Source: Bacteroidales bacterium UBA4363
GTDB lineage: Bacteria > Bacteroidota > Bacteroidia > Bacteroidales > Paludibacteraceae
Assembly: GCA_002393965.1 (NCBI GenBank)
Contig: DGSL01000002.1
Location: 1-28,038 of the forward strand
Direction: 5' to 3'
DNA length: 28,038 bases
The notes under the pieces are model-generated. The model had not been told where the DNA came from. It searched no databases and saw only the letters and a list, made by a program, of their open reading frames with translations. The position numbers and the translations under genes were made by a program. Below are positions 1 through 7,584 of the stretch, piece after piece; within the stretch, counting starts at the first letter, position 1, and the number at the start of each line of letters is the position of its first letter.

Positions 1-77
1 ACTCCAATACTACTCCAATACTACTCCACTACCACTTCACCACCACTCCACTACTACTCCAATACTACTCCACCATT
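1..77. repeat. 11-bp tandem repeat (minisatellite), cut by window edge
   Basis: Seven consecutive 11-bp units can be read, starting at 1, 12, 23, 34, 45, 56 and 67. The commonest unit is ACTCCAATACT (units 1, 2 and 6); the others differ by one to four bases, mostly in the second half, for example ACTCCACTACC and ACTCCACCATT. The array begins at the first base of the window, so its full length is unknown. It ends about 15 bp beyond the stop codon of the sigma factor gene. Eleven is not a multiple of three, so the array is unlikely to be a coding repeat. It could be a replication-slippage locus or a protein-binding array with about one helical turn per unit. Confidence 0.9.
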
Positions 78-92
78 CTTCATCTGTATTTT

Positions 93-689
93 TCATTCCA
101 TTTTTAGCACCACATTGTGCTTTGCTGCAAGACGTCGAATATTTTGCACTGCGTAATGCATACGTCCTAATGCAGTATTCAAAGGGACGTTCGTGCGTTC
201 AGCTATTTCCCTGAAAGACAAGTTTTCATAAAATCGAAGTCGAATAATCTCCTGTTGTACTGCTGGTAAATCAAGAACGAGTCGCTGGACGTCATCCAAA
301 ATTTGAGCATATACCATTCGATCTTCCTGGCTTTCTTCTTGATAAGCATTTCCACGAAGCAATTCCACATCCAACTCAAGATCACTGCAGGCGGCTTCTC
401 CTCGGCCTTTTCGAAAGTAATCGATCACCAGATTACGTGCGATACGGCATACCCACGACACAAAACGATCCGAGGCCACATATCGCCTTTGACGAATGAC
501 TGTAATCACCTTGAAAAAAGTTTCCTGAAAAAGATCCTCCGCAACAGACCTGTCTCGGACATAGAATAGAATGTAGTTGTAAATTCGACGGTTATGCCGT
601 TTCAGAAGTTCCTCAAATGCGTCATCATCCCCGTCTGCATACATGGACACTAATACGTCATCAGCAAATGTGCTGTATTTTCTGTTCAT
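93..689 (-). CDS. ECF-type RNA polymerase sigma factor
   Basis: This 198-residue protein has the two-domain layout of an extracytoplasmic-function sigma-70 factor, which directs RNA polymerase core enzyme to a set of promoters. Region 2 lies at about residues 25-95, with the typical DLFQETFFKV core-binding helix and the WVCRIARNLVIDYFRK promoter-melting segment. Region 4 lies at about 135-190, with LPAVQQEIIRLRFYENLSFREIAE followed by the recognition helix around NVPLNTALGRMHYA. The ATG at 689 sits about 76 bp below a Bacteroidetes-type promoter (772-800). No anti-sigma gene with a membrane helix lies next to it. The gene upstream on the same strand is the TamL-like protein, 181 bp away, so the two are probably separate units. 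The family call is secure; the regulon cannot be read from the sequence. Confidence 0.93.
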   Translation of the reverse strand: MNRKYSTFADDVLVSMYADGDDDAFEELLKRHNRRIYNYILFYVRDRSVAEDLFQETFFKVITVIRQRRYVASDRFVSWVCRIARNLVIDYFRKGRGEAACSDLELDVELLRGNAYQEESQEDRMVYAQILDDVQRLVLDLPAVQQEIIRLRFYENLSFREIAERTNVPLNTALGRMHYAVQNIRRLAAKHNVVLKME

Positions 690-771
690 TACTTAGAAAA
701 GTTTGTTATTCTGTAGTAATGACAATCCGATAGGCAAAAGAGTATTAGATAATAATGAAAGTTTACAACCG

Positions 772-800
772 CAAAAATAGAACTTGACGGATGTTTACAA
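772..800 (-). promoter_or_regulatory. Bacteroidetes-type promoter for the sigma factor gene
   Basis: On the minus strand TTG (800-798) is followed after 18 bp by TATTTTTG (779-772), matching the TTG/TAnnTTTG pattern used by the primary sigma factor of Bacteroidetes. The predicted start of transcription near 765 leaves a leader of about 75 nt before the ATG at 689. Confidence 0.6.
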
Positions 801-870
801 GAGGATTAATTTATGTTATAAAGCAGACATTTAACTTTCATTAAGTCTTGTGGTCACTCTTCTCCAACTT

Positions 871-3144
871 TTAGAATGGATAGCCAATGGCAAGATGAAA
901 TGCCATGTCTTCCGTTCGCAATGGTCGTCTCCAACGCCGGTTCCGCAGTTCGGTCGGATCATATAATTGCGATCCTAAATCCAGACGCACCAGAAAAAAA
1001 TCAAAATCGAGACGTAGTCCCAATCCGTATGCCCATGCTAATTGAGAAAAGAATTTATCGAACTTAAACATTCCTCCGGGCTGGGAGTCATAGTCCCGTA
1101 TAGTCCAGATATTTCCGCCATCTACAAATGCAGCGCCCTCAAACAACCAGAATATCTTAAAACGGTATTCGAGATTCAGATCCAACTTTATGTCTCCGGA
1201 CTGCATGAAATCAGTACGGGATGTCTGACTGCGATAGATACCCGGACCAAGAGAACGGACCGACCAACCACGTACGCTATTGGCTCCGCCTGCATAGAAA
1301 CGTTTTTCAAACGGCACGACATCTGCGTTTCCATATGGGTAAGCGACGCCTACATGACCATGCCATACTAATCGCATTCTTTCGTTGACAACCTGATTAT
1401 AGGCGTATTCAAATTCTCCCTTCACATATTGCGAGAAACGGATATTGGAGATCTGCCATACTCCTTCTTTCTTTTCCACACCGAAGACGGAACAAATACC
1501 GGACAGGAGATTACCTGCTGTCGAGACGGACCCGCTATAGGAGAAGAAATCAGTCAGGGCATTCTTCCGATTGTTACGGGAGAAAGAGAAACCAAGAGCC
1601 AGGATGATGTGATCCTCGTAACTGTAACGAAGGATGGAGTTGGAATTGAGATAGGTTTCACGAAATGAATTGGTGACTCGTGGAAGATAGACATAAGAAA
1701 GATCCATCAGGTCAATCGTATATCGTTCATTGTTAAGGGACCCCGTCGTCCATACATACTTGAACCCTGCTCCCGCAATCGTACGGTCATACCATGGCGT
1801 AGTCTGAAAATTATAGGAACCGGAAATCTGTGAGAAAGCACGTATTCGTCTTGACATACTTTCTGTTATGAATGGGAACAGCACCTTGGGGACCGTCAGA
1901 CTTGCCTCTCCGCCCACTTCCAAAGAACGGTCAGAAAGGGCTTCCTGCAGATTTCCCATCGGCTGATAAGCGACTCTGGTCTTGAAATCAAACTGTTCTG
2001 CACCATGAAAGACATTGCGATGAGTGTACGTACCTGACATAGCGGCTCCGAAATCTCCGTCAGTATTTGTCCCTTCCACCTCTACTGAGAACGACTGCAC
2101 ACGGGTCGGAGTAAGCGTGATGGAACAATCCAATACAGAATCGCCGGCCTCCCTGTAAGAAACATTCACATAGCGAGTAACGCCCAAAGACGAAAGAAGG
2201 GATGAAGTACGGTTTGTCGCTGACTCTGAATAATACTTTCCAGGGAAAACAAAGTTGCGCAGATAAATAGAGGATGGACATAGCTTCCGCTGACGTCCGA
2301 AAATATATCTGTAATGAGCGCATTTCAGAGTATCTTGATAGGATATTTGGGACGAAAGAAACCAAGGGTAGATATCAACATTCCCAATTCTCATTCGCTT
2401 GTGATGAGGAAGGGGAACATACGTTCCATCCTCTTGGGCCTGAAAGACAGGACGCACGCGAAACAACAGATCCACCTGATGTTCTCCGACCGTTGTATCC
2501 GCCTCCACAAAAACATATTCCCTTGTGAAATAATAAAAACCTTTGTTGCGCAGGTACGTTACAATTCGTTCCCTTTCCAACTCCAGATTGTCCAAATCGA
2601 AGACATCTCCTGGTTTGAGTTTGAACTTTATAGAATCTTCGTTAAAGAACCGCCGGACGGAATCATCTCGAACTCGAGACTCAATATTTCGGATACGATA
2701 CGGCTGATGCGCCGTTATGGAGTATCTTACATTGATTTTCTGTCGCTTGTGCGTCGTGTCCGTTACTACCTCAGCCTGCGGATAACCCTTGTTCACATAG
2801 AGGCGGCGAAGATTTTCCGCTGTCTGACGTGTCAGTTCGTCACTGTAAATAACAGGAGGTTCTCCTGCTTTCCTGAGAATGCGATTGACCCATTTGGACG
2901 TATCGGGGCCTGACATGTTATAAATTTGCAGTTGAAGTCGGTATGCACCGAAGATTCCCGAGTTTGGAGTCTGACGCAGATAATACACCAGCTCCTCCAT
3001 TGGCATCACATGCGTATCTGCCTTAATATCAACATCATTAAGGAGAAATTCCGTAGGCTTGACATAACGTGTGGTCGAACACGACGTAATAATAAAAACA
3101 AGAAGCACAAACAGTATCGACAGACTCGTCTGCCACAGCCGCAT
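871..3144 (-). CDS. tamL: TamL-like outer membrane lipoprotein (BamA/TamA superfamily)
   Basis: The product is a 757-residue outer membrane protein of the Omp85 superfamily, expected to help assemble or insert proteins in the outer membrane. The start at 3144 gives a lipoprotein signal (MRLWQTSLSILFVLLVFIITSC) with the lipidated cysteine at residue 22. An in-frame TTG at 3219 lies inside the predicted -7 promoter element (3209-3216), so it cannot be used by a transcript from that promoter. After the signal come POTRA-like segments (about 30-280, with the typical ...VNKGYPQAEV... strand) and then a long region of alternating beta-strand residues, with YAGGANSVRGW near the end and a C-terminal Phe, as in BAM substrates. 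Lipidated TamA relatives are known in Bacteroidetes as TamL. A SpoU methyltransferase lies divergently upstream. I see no tamB beside it. Confidence 0.88.
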   Translation of the reverse strand: MRLWQTSLSILFVLLVFIITSCSTTRYVKPTEFLLNDVDIKADTHVMPMEELVYYLRQTPNSGIFGAYRLQLQIYNMSGPDTSKWVNRILRKAGEPPVIYSDELTRQTAENLRRLYVNKGYPQAEVVTDTTHKRQKINVRYSITAHQPYRIRNIESRVRDDSVRRFFNEDSIKFKLKPGDVFDLDNLELERERIVTYLRNKGFYYFTREYVFVEADTTVGEHQVDLLFRVRPVFQAQEDGTYVPLPHHKRMRIGNVDIYPWFLSSQISYQDTLKCAHYRYIFGRQRKLCPSSIYLRNFVFPGKYYSESATNRTSSLLSSLGVTRYVNVSYREAGDSVLDCSITLTPTRVQSFSVEVEGTNTDGDFGAAMSGTYTHRNVFHGAEQFDFKTRVAYQPMGNLQEALSDRSLEVGGEASLTVPKVLFPFITESMSRRIRAFSQISGSYNFQTTPWYDRTIAGAGFKYVWTTGSLNNERYTIDLMDLSYVYLPRVTNSFRETYLNSNSILRYSYEDHIILALGFSFSRNNRKNALTDFFSYSGSVSTAGNLLSGICSVFGVEKKEGVWQISNIRFSQYVKGEFEYAYNQVVNERMRLVWHGHVGVAYPYGNADVVPFEKRFYAGGANSVRGWSVRSLGPGIYRSQTSRTDFMQSGDIKLDLNLEYRFKIFWLFEGAAFVDGGNIWTIRDYDSQPGGMFKFDKFFSQLAWAYGLGLRLDFDFFLVRLDLGSQLYDPTELRNRRWRRPLRTEDMAFHLAIGYPF

Positions 3145-3208
3145 AGCCGTACTCACATCATTTCTGAAATGGCAGAAGTCTCTGATTGTCATAAGCCGAA
3201 TAATGGAA

Positions 3209-3216
3209 CAAAGATA
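3209..3216 (-). promoter_or_regulatory. -7 element for tamL
   Basis: TATCTTTG on the minus strand matches TAnnTTTG. No clear TTG lies 18-20 bp upstream, so this is weaker than other promoters in the window. It helps fix the tamL start: the upstream in-frame TTG at 3217-3219 would lie ahead of the transcript start, leaving ATG 3192 or, better, ATG 3144 with its lipoprotein signal. Confidence 0.5.
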
Positions 3217-3238
3217 CAAATTAAGGAAGAAAAAAAGC

Positions 3239-3246
3239 TATCTTTG
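3239..3246 (+). promoter_or_regulatory. -7 element for the SpoU methyltransferase gene
   Basis: TATCTTTG on the plus strand, about 36 bp before the ATG at 3282. It lies 22 bp from the oppositely directed -7 element of tamL, so the two transcripts would start back to back. No good -33 TTG is visible. Confidence 0.5.
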
Positions 3247-3281
3247 TATATTAGATTACGCACAAAAAGGAACCTACGGAT

Positions 3282-4040
3282 ATGCTGAGTAAGAGCCAAC
3301 TAAAGGATTTAGGACGTTATGCTCTCAAGAAGAGACGAGATGAAGAAGGGGTTTTCGTGGCAGAAGGTGGAAAACTGATAGAAGAACTATCTAGGACATA
3401 CACTTGCAAACTTTTAGTCGGAACAGAAAAACTGGGGAACCAGCCTTCCATTCCCTGCGAAAAATTCCTGCGTGTAACCCAAGACGAGTTAGACCGTATT
3501 ACTCTGCAAAAAACAGCACGCGATTCCTTTGCTGTTTTCAAAAGACCCGACACCCCTTGTGATAACATCCTCGAGAGAAGAAACGGACTGACCCTGGCTT
3601 TGGATTCTGTCCAAGACCCAGGCAACCTGGGTACCATCATTCGTATTTGCGACTGGTTCGGCATTGAACAGGTCTGGTGTTCCGTCGGATGTGCCGACAT
3701 CTGGAACCCGAAAGTTGTACAGTCCACCATGGGGGCATTAGCAAGAGTCCACATTTCAACAGGAGTATGTCTTGTCAATGCACTCAAAGAAGCGCACAAA
3801 ATGGGCTTGAAAATCTACGGAACGCTATTAGATGGAGAAAATATCTATAAGAAGAATTTGACTGAAAATGCCATAATTGTCATGGGTAGTGAAGGCAACG
3901 GACTAAGCAAAGAAGTCAGAAGATATGTAAACGAACAACTGCTGATTCCCTCATGGCCTCCAGACAGGCCAACAAGCGAAAGCCTCAACGTTGCTGTAGC
4001 AACGGCCTTAGTCTTAGGTGAATTCCGCAGACGACAGTAA
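3282..4040 (+). CDS. SpoU/TrmH-family RNA methyltransferase
   Basis: The 252-residue product is an S-adenosylmethionine-dependent RNA ribose 2'-O-methyltransferase with the trefoil-knot (SPOUT) fold. All three family motifs are present: motif 1 NLGTIIR at residues 115-121, motif 2 IVMGSEGNGLS at 199-209, and motif 3 SLNVAVATA at about 234-242 with the preceding IPSW segment at 222. An N-terminal substrate-binding domain (about 1-95) precedes the catalytic domain, as in RlmB and related rRNA enzymes. The target nucleotide cannot be told from the sequence. It is transcribed away from tamL from the shared intergenic region; this pairing with a TamA-like gene is one I recall from other Bacteroidales. 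The ATG at 3282 follows a purine-rich stretch. Confidence 0.92.
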   Translation: MLSKSQLKDLGRYALKKRRDEEGVFVAEGGKLIEELSRTYTCKLLVGTEKLGNQPSIPCEKFLRVTQDELDRITLQKTARDSFAVFKRPDTPCDNILERRNGLTLALDSVQDPGNLGTIIRICDWFGIEQVWCSVGCADIWNPKVVQSTMGALARVHISTGVCLVNALKEAHKMGLKIYGTLLDGENIYKKNLTENAIIVMGSEGNGLSKEVRRYVNEQLLIPSWPPDRPTSESLNVAVATALVLGEFRRRQ

Positions 4041-4085
4041 AATATGGGGCAAACTGACATGACTGAAAAAAAGTAAACATGACAC

Positions 4086-4117
4086 TTTGAGAATCAGGCA
4101 AAAAAATCGTATTTTTG
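4086..4117 (+). promoter_or_regulatory. Strong Bacteroidetes-type promoter for efp
   Basis: TTTG (4086-4089), a 20-bp spacer and TATTTTTG (4110-4117) match the full Bacteroidetes consensus. The -7 element is embedded in a perfect 8-bp inverted repeat, GGCAAAAA (4097-4104) and TTTTTGCC (4112-4119), which could also act as a weak terminator for the upstream methyltransferase gene or as an operator. The predicted transcript start near 4124 gives efp a leader of about 150 nt. Confidence 0.7.
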
Positions 4118-4184
4118 CCACTCATTTCAGAAATGACAACCGTCGAATCCGCTCTGTGAGGCGTGGCAGCATACGACTTCTCAA

Positions 4185-4221
4185 CTCTCATAGCAAGAAC
4201 CTTCGGTTGCAAACATGAGAG
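4185..4221 (+). promoter_or_regulatory. Hairpin in the efp leader
   Basis: CTCTCAT (4185-4191) and ATGAGAG (4215-4221) form a perfect 7-bp stem. Inside it, GCA...TGC and ACC-TTC-GGT can extend the helix with a small bulge. It lies in the predicted long efp leader, about 55 nt before the ATG. I do not recognise it as a known riboswitch or ribosomal-protein leader. Confidence 0.4.
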
Positions 4222-4275
4222 AGAGAGCTGAATATCTATTGAATTAAACAATCGAAATACAACAATCTATTTTTT

Positions 4276-4842
4276 ATGGCTAAAACAGCGGATATCAAAA
4301 ACGGAATGTGCCTCGAATTCGATGGCCAGTACTACTACGTAGTAGAATTCCTTCACGTAAAACCAGGAAAAGGTCCTGCCTTTGTTCGTACAAAATTGAA
4401 AAACGTCAAGACAGGCCTGGTCATTGAGAAGACACTTAATGCAGGCATTAAAATCAATGATGTGCGCATTGAACGTCGCAATTATCAATATCTCTACAAG
4501 GATGACATGGGCTATACTTTCATGGATCTTGAAAGCTATGAGCAGATCGCCATCCAAAAGAACCTCATCAATGGTGTTGATTTCCTCAAAGAAGGAGAAA
4601 CCTGCGAAGTGGTTGTCCATGCTGAGAGCGATACCATTCTCTATGTGGATGTTCCAACTACGGTCATTCTTGAAATCACATACACGGAACCTGGACTCAA
4701 GGGAGACACAGCTACCAACGCAATGAAAGATGCTACCGTTGAGACAGGAGCAAAAGTAAGAGTACCTCTTTTCATCAATCAAGGTGAAAAAATAAAAGTG
4801 GACACTCGCGACGGCAGCTATGTAGAGCGAGTTAAGGAATAA
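4276..4842 (+). CDS. efp: Translation elongation factor P
   Basis: The 188-residue product has the length and sequence of EF-P, which binds the ribosomal E site and relieves stalling at consecutive prolines. The N-terminal KOW-like domain carries the exposed loop KPGKG (29-33), with Lys32 at the position that is modified in many EF-Ps. The central OB domain follows, and the last domain contains [25 protein letters not shown] and ends with [14 protein letters not shown] residues as in the family. It is a single-gene unit with its own promoter and a terminator directly after the stop. I see no modification enzyme (epmA or ymfI type) in the window, so the type of Lys32 modification is open. Confidence 0.98.
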   Translation: MAKTADIKNGMCLEFDGQYYYVVEFLHVKPGKGPAFVRTKLKNVKTGLVIEKTLNAGIKINDVRIERRNYQYLYKDDMGYTFMDLESYEQIAIQKNLINGVDFLKEGETCEVVVHAESDTILYVDVPTTVILEITYTEPGLKGDTATNAMKDATVETGAKVRVPLFINQGEKIKVDTRDGSYVERVKE

Positions 4843-4861
4843 ATTTCGTTCCTGTCATATA

Positions 4862-4900
4862 AAAAAAGACGACATTCTTTCTACGGATGTCGTCTTTTTT
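4862..4900 (+). terminator. Rho-independent terminator after efp
   Basis: GACGACAT (4868-4875) and ATGTCGTC (4887-4894) form an 8-bp stem with an 11-nt loop, flanked by six A and six T, about 20 bp after the efp stop codon. Confidence 0.9.
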
Positions 4901-4955
4901 ATGCGTATAATTATACAATTAAATAGGCCTGACTACCGGATTCTGGGCGCTACTC

Positions 4956-4991
4956 TATGCATAAACACAAATATTTATGCATAATTATATC
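4956..4991 (+). promoter_or_regulatory. Candidate ARG-box pair (ArgR operator)
   Basis: TATGCATAA occurs twice in direct orientation at 4956-4964 and 4976-4984, 20 bp apart, close to the spacing of paired ARG boxes in other bacteria. The second copy runs into TGCATAATTATATC (4978-4991), close to the ArgR consensus half-site pair TGAATAATTATTCA. The two copies also create a perfect inverted repeat, TATGCATAAA (4956-4965) with TTTATGCATA (4974-4983). The second box reaches the expected -33 position of the argR promoter, so ArgR binding would block transcription of the operon. This is inference from similarity and position. Confidence 0.55.
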
Positions 4992-5012
4992 TGAAATTAG
5001 AAGATAAGTATG

Positions 5013-5020
5013 TACATTTG
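5013..5020 (+). promoter_or_regulatory. -7 element of the argR operon promoter
   Basis: TACATTTG matches TAnnTTTG. CTG at 4991-4993, 19 bp upstream, is one mismatch from the -33 TTG. The element covers an in-frame TTG (5018-5020), which therefore cannot be the argR start on this transcript. GTG at 5045 is the next usable start. Confidence 0.55.
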
Positions 5021-5044
5021 CCCTCGCATAATAAAAAAAGATCC

Positions 5045-5506
5045 GTGAAAGCGAAAGACAATAGACTGCAAACGATCCAAAACATCCTCCTTGAGCGCAA
5101 TGTCAGTACTCAAGAAGAATTGCTTTCGGAATTGGCTCATCACGGATTTTCCCTCACACAGGCCACTCTCAGCCGTGACCTTAAGAAACTGAAAATCGCC
5201 AAATTGCACACGGAAGAGGGGGTCTATCGCTACAGTCTTCCACAGGCCTCATCAAACAAAGTCAGTGACGTTCTCAAAGATTCCCCTGAGATTTCCTTGG
5301 CCTTTTCCGGCAACTTGGCTGTTCTGCGTACAAAACCTGGTTATGCGGCGGCACTTGCCAGTCAAATTGATGCTTCCGACAGTAAGCTGTTTCTCGGGAC
5401 TGTAGCCGGAGACGACACGGTATTACTGATTCTTCGCGAACACGTTTCACAGAAACAAGCGAAGGAACAATTGTCACAGATCATAAAACATATCATAGAA
5501 GTATAA
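5045..5506 (+). CDS. argR: Arginine repressor ArgR
   Basis: The 153-residue product (from the GTG at 5045) is the hexameric arginine-responsive DNA-binding regulator. The N-terminal winged helix contains TQATLSRDLKKL, with the diagnostic S-R-D at 43-45. The C-terminal oligomerisation and arginine-binding domain carries GTVAGDDT (118-125), whose paired aspartates bind L-arginine. The sequence begins MKAKDNRLQTIQ after the GTG, like other Bacteroidales ArgR proteins. The alternative TTG at 5018 adds nine residues but overlaps the predicted -7 promoter element. It is the first gene of an argR-GNAT-argG unit (gaps of 32 and 28 bp) with a candidate ARG-box pair just upstream, which suggests that it controls its own operon. 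Confidence 0.95.
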   Translation: MKAKDNRLQTIQNILLERNVSTQEELLSELAHHGFSLTQATLSRDLKKLKIAKLHTEEGVYRYSLPQASSNKVSDVLKDSPEISLAFSGNLAVLRTKPGYAAALASQIDASDSKLFLGTVAGDDTVLLILREHVSQKQAKEQLSQIIKHIIEV

Positions 5507-5538
5507 TCAAGCCATCATCTATTCTGAGAAAACGGAAA

Positions 5539-6249
5539 ATGGAAAACAAAAAAAAACAGACAGACAACGACAACTCCATAGAGATTACCATTGCTAACGA
5601 AAAGCACTATGGATATGTCAACACCATCCTTGACACTATTGAACAGGGTTCAAAGGCCAGAGGTACAGGAATCGCACGTAGAAGTCCGGAATATATCCTT
5701 AACAAAATGAAGGAAGGAAAAGCCATCATTGCCATTGCTGACGGAGACACCTTTGCAGGATTCTGCTATATTGAAACCTGGAGCAACAAAAATTTCGTCG
5801 CCAATTCCGGACTCATTGTCGCTCCACAATTTCGAGGGAAAGGACTTGCAAAACGCATCAAACACAAAGCATTTGAACTCTCCAGGAAATGTTATCCCGA
5901 TGCAAAGATTTTTGGCATAACCACTGGTCTCGCCGTCATGAAAATCAACACAGAGATCGGATATCGGCCTGTCACGTTCAGCGAATTGACAGACGACCCT
6001 GAATACTGGAAAGAATGTGAGGCTTGCGTCAATTTTGACGTCTTGAAACGTAACAACTACACCCGTTGCCTTTGTACAGGTATGTTATACGACCCCGCAG
6101 AACACAAAGGGAATGAAATGCCATGGCTCAACGAAGAGCACAAGAAAGAAACCCTGCTCCACCGCTGGAAAGAAGCCTTGAAAAAAATCTTCTCCATTCA
6201 GACTGCCAGTGGAACATACAAGGGCAGCAACAAAGACATTGAAAATTAA
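5539..6249 (+). CDS. GNAT acyltransferase in the arginine operon
   Basis: This 236-residue protein has a GNAT N-acyltransferase fold, transferring an acyl group from acyl-CoA to an amine. Motif A, which binds the CoA pyrophosphate, is visible as LIVAPQFRGKGLA (92-104) with Q97-F-R-G-K-G. A second half with NTEIGYRPVTFSEL (137-150) matches the end of the fold. After this comes an unusual tail of about 85 residues with four cysteines (160, 163, 177, 179) in a CxxC...CxC pattern that could bind a metal. It lies between argR and argG with short gaps, so its substrate is probably in arginine synthesis. Bacteroides species use N-succinylated intermediates, so it could be the N-acetyl- or N-succinylglutamate synthase; this is inference. 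The fold is secure, the substrate is not. Confidence 0.85.
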   Translation: MENKKKQTDNDNSIEITIANEKHYGYVNTILDTIEQGSKARGTGIARRSPEYILNKMKEGKAIIAIADGDTFAGFCYIETWSNKNFVANSGLIVAPQFRGKGLAKRIKHKAFELSRKCYPDAKIFGITTGLAVMKINTEIGYRPVTFSELTDDPEYWKECEACVNFDVLKRNNYTRCLCTGMLYDPAEHKGNEMPWLNEEHKKETLLHRWKEALKKIFSIQTASGTYKGSNKDIEN

Positions 6250-6277
6250 AACATCATCAAAATAAAACATCAAAACA

Positions 6278-7474
6278 ATGAAAAAAGTATTACTCGCATT
6301 CTCTGGAGGTTTGGACACCAGTTTCTGCGCCATGTACCTGCAAAAAGAAAAGGGATATGAGGTTCACACAGCACTTGCCAACACCGGAGGATTTGATGAA
6401 AAAGAGTTAGAAATCATCGCCGACAAGGCCCACCGCCTTGGCGTGAAGAGTCACGTTGCTCTTGATGTCACGAAAGACTACTACTCCAAGAGTATTCGCT
6501 ACATGGTTTTTGGGAACGTGCTTCGCAACGGGACATATCCGATTTCCGTCTCTTCTGAGCGTATTTTCCAGGCTATTGCCATCATCAACTATGCCAAGCA
6601 AATAGGTGCCGATGCCGTAGCTCATGGTTCCACAGGAGCCGGGAACGACCAGGTGCGTTTCGACCTTACATTCCAGATTCTTGCTCCTGAAATTGAGATT
6701 ATTACTCCAACCCGTGACATGGAACTCACGCGTGAATATGAAATCGACTACCTGAAGAAACACGGATATGAAGCCGATTTCAAGAAACTCGAGTACTCCA
6801 TCAACAAAGGACTTTGGGGCACATCCATTGGTGGAAAGGAAACGCTGAAGAGCAATGAAACACTTCCTGAAGAGGCGTATCCAAGCCAGGTAGTTCGCAA
6901 GGACGAAAGCAAGTTGACCATTGATTTCGAGAAAGGCGAACTGGTTGCCGTCAATGGAAAGAAGTATGAAGACAAAATTGCGGCTATCAATGAAATCAAC
7001 CGCATTGGAAGTGAGTACGGCATCGGACGCGACATGCACATCGGAGACACCATCATCGGAATCAAAGGACGCGTTGGATTTGAGGCCGCAGGAGCAATTC
7101 TGATCATTAACGCACACAAGATGCTGGAGAAACACACCCTGACAAAGTGGCAACTTTACTGGAAAGACCAGATTGGCACTTGGTATGGAATGTTCCTGCA
7201 CGAAGCCCAGTATCTGGATCCTGTCATGCGTAACATGGAAGCCTTCCTTGAGAGTTCACAGGAAAACGTGACAGGACGGGTCATTCTCACGCTGCGTCCA
7301 CAAAGTTATACACTTGTAGGCGTAGAGACACCTTATGACCTGATGCGCTCCGACTTTGGCGAATACGGAGAAGTCGTAAAGGCTTGGACGGCAGACGATG
7401 TAAAAGGCTTCACGAAGATTCTTGGCAATCAAATGAAAATATTCTATAACGTCCAGAAACGAAACGGTAAATAA
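6278..7474 (+). CDS. argG: Argininosuccinate synthase
   Basis: The 398-residue product joins citrulline and aspartate with ATP to form argininosuccinate, the penultimate step of arginine synthesis. The PP-loop AFSGGLDTS lies at residues 7-15, the citrulline/aspartate-binding region has the family's GSTGAGNDQVRFD and EYSINKGLWGTSIGG, and the length is typical. It is the last gene of the argR-GNAT-argG unit and is followed by a strong terminator, so argC, argD, argB, argF and argH must lie elsewhere. Regulation by ArgR through the operator at 4956-4991 is likely. Confidence 0.98.
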   Translation: MKKVLLAFSGGLDTSFCAMYLQKEKGYEVHTALANTGGFDEKELEIIADKAHRLGVKSHVALDVTKDYYSKSIRYMVFGNVLRNGTYPISVSSERIFQAIAIINYAKQIGADAVAHGSTGAGNDQVRFDLTFQILAPEIEIITPTRDMELTREYEIDYLKKHGYEADFKKLEYSINKGLWGTSIGGKETLKSNETLPEEAYPSQVVRKDESKLTIDFEKGELVAVNGKKYEDKIAAINEINRIGSEYGIGRDMHIGDTIIGIKGRVGFEAAGAILIINAHKMLEKHTLTKWQLYWKDQIGTWYGMFLHEAQYLDPVMRNMEAFLESSQENVTGRVILTLRPQSYTLVGVETPYDLMRSDFGEYGEVVKAWTADDVKGFTKILGNQMKIFYNVQKRNGK

Positions 7475-7496
7475 ATCATTCTCTCGTACCTGAAAT

Positions 7497-7533
7497 GCCC
7501 TCGTATGCTATAAAAACATACGAGGGCTTTTTT
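7497..7533 (+). terminator. Rho-independent terminator after argG
   Basis: GCCCTCGTATG (7497-7507) and CATACGAGGGC (7517-7527) form a perfect 11-bp stem with a 9-nt loop, followed by six T. It lies about 22 bp after the argG stop and ends the arginine operon. Confidence 0.92.
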
Positions 7534-7547
7534 AGAATAGAAGAAAT

Positions 7548-7583
7548 AAAAAAAACGATTCCTGATTACAGGAATCGTTTTTT
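7548..7583. terminator. Bidirectional terminator between argG and tRNA-Phe
   Basis: CGATTCCTG (7556-7564) and CAGGAATCG (7569-7577) pair with a 4-nt ATTA loop, flanked by A-run and T-run, so it reads as a terminator on both strands. It starts one or two bases after the 3' end of the tRNA gene on the minus strand, and it is most likely the tRNA terminator. Confidence 0.88.
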
Positions 7584-7584
7584 G

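Noticed and set aside
6407..7201. Open frame of about 264 codons on the minus strand inside argG
   Set aside because: argG is intact and conserved over this stretch; the antisense frame has no motif and no promoter.
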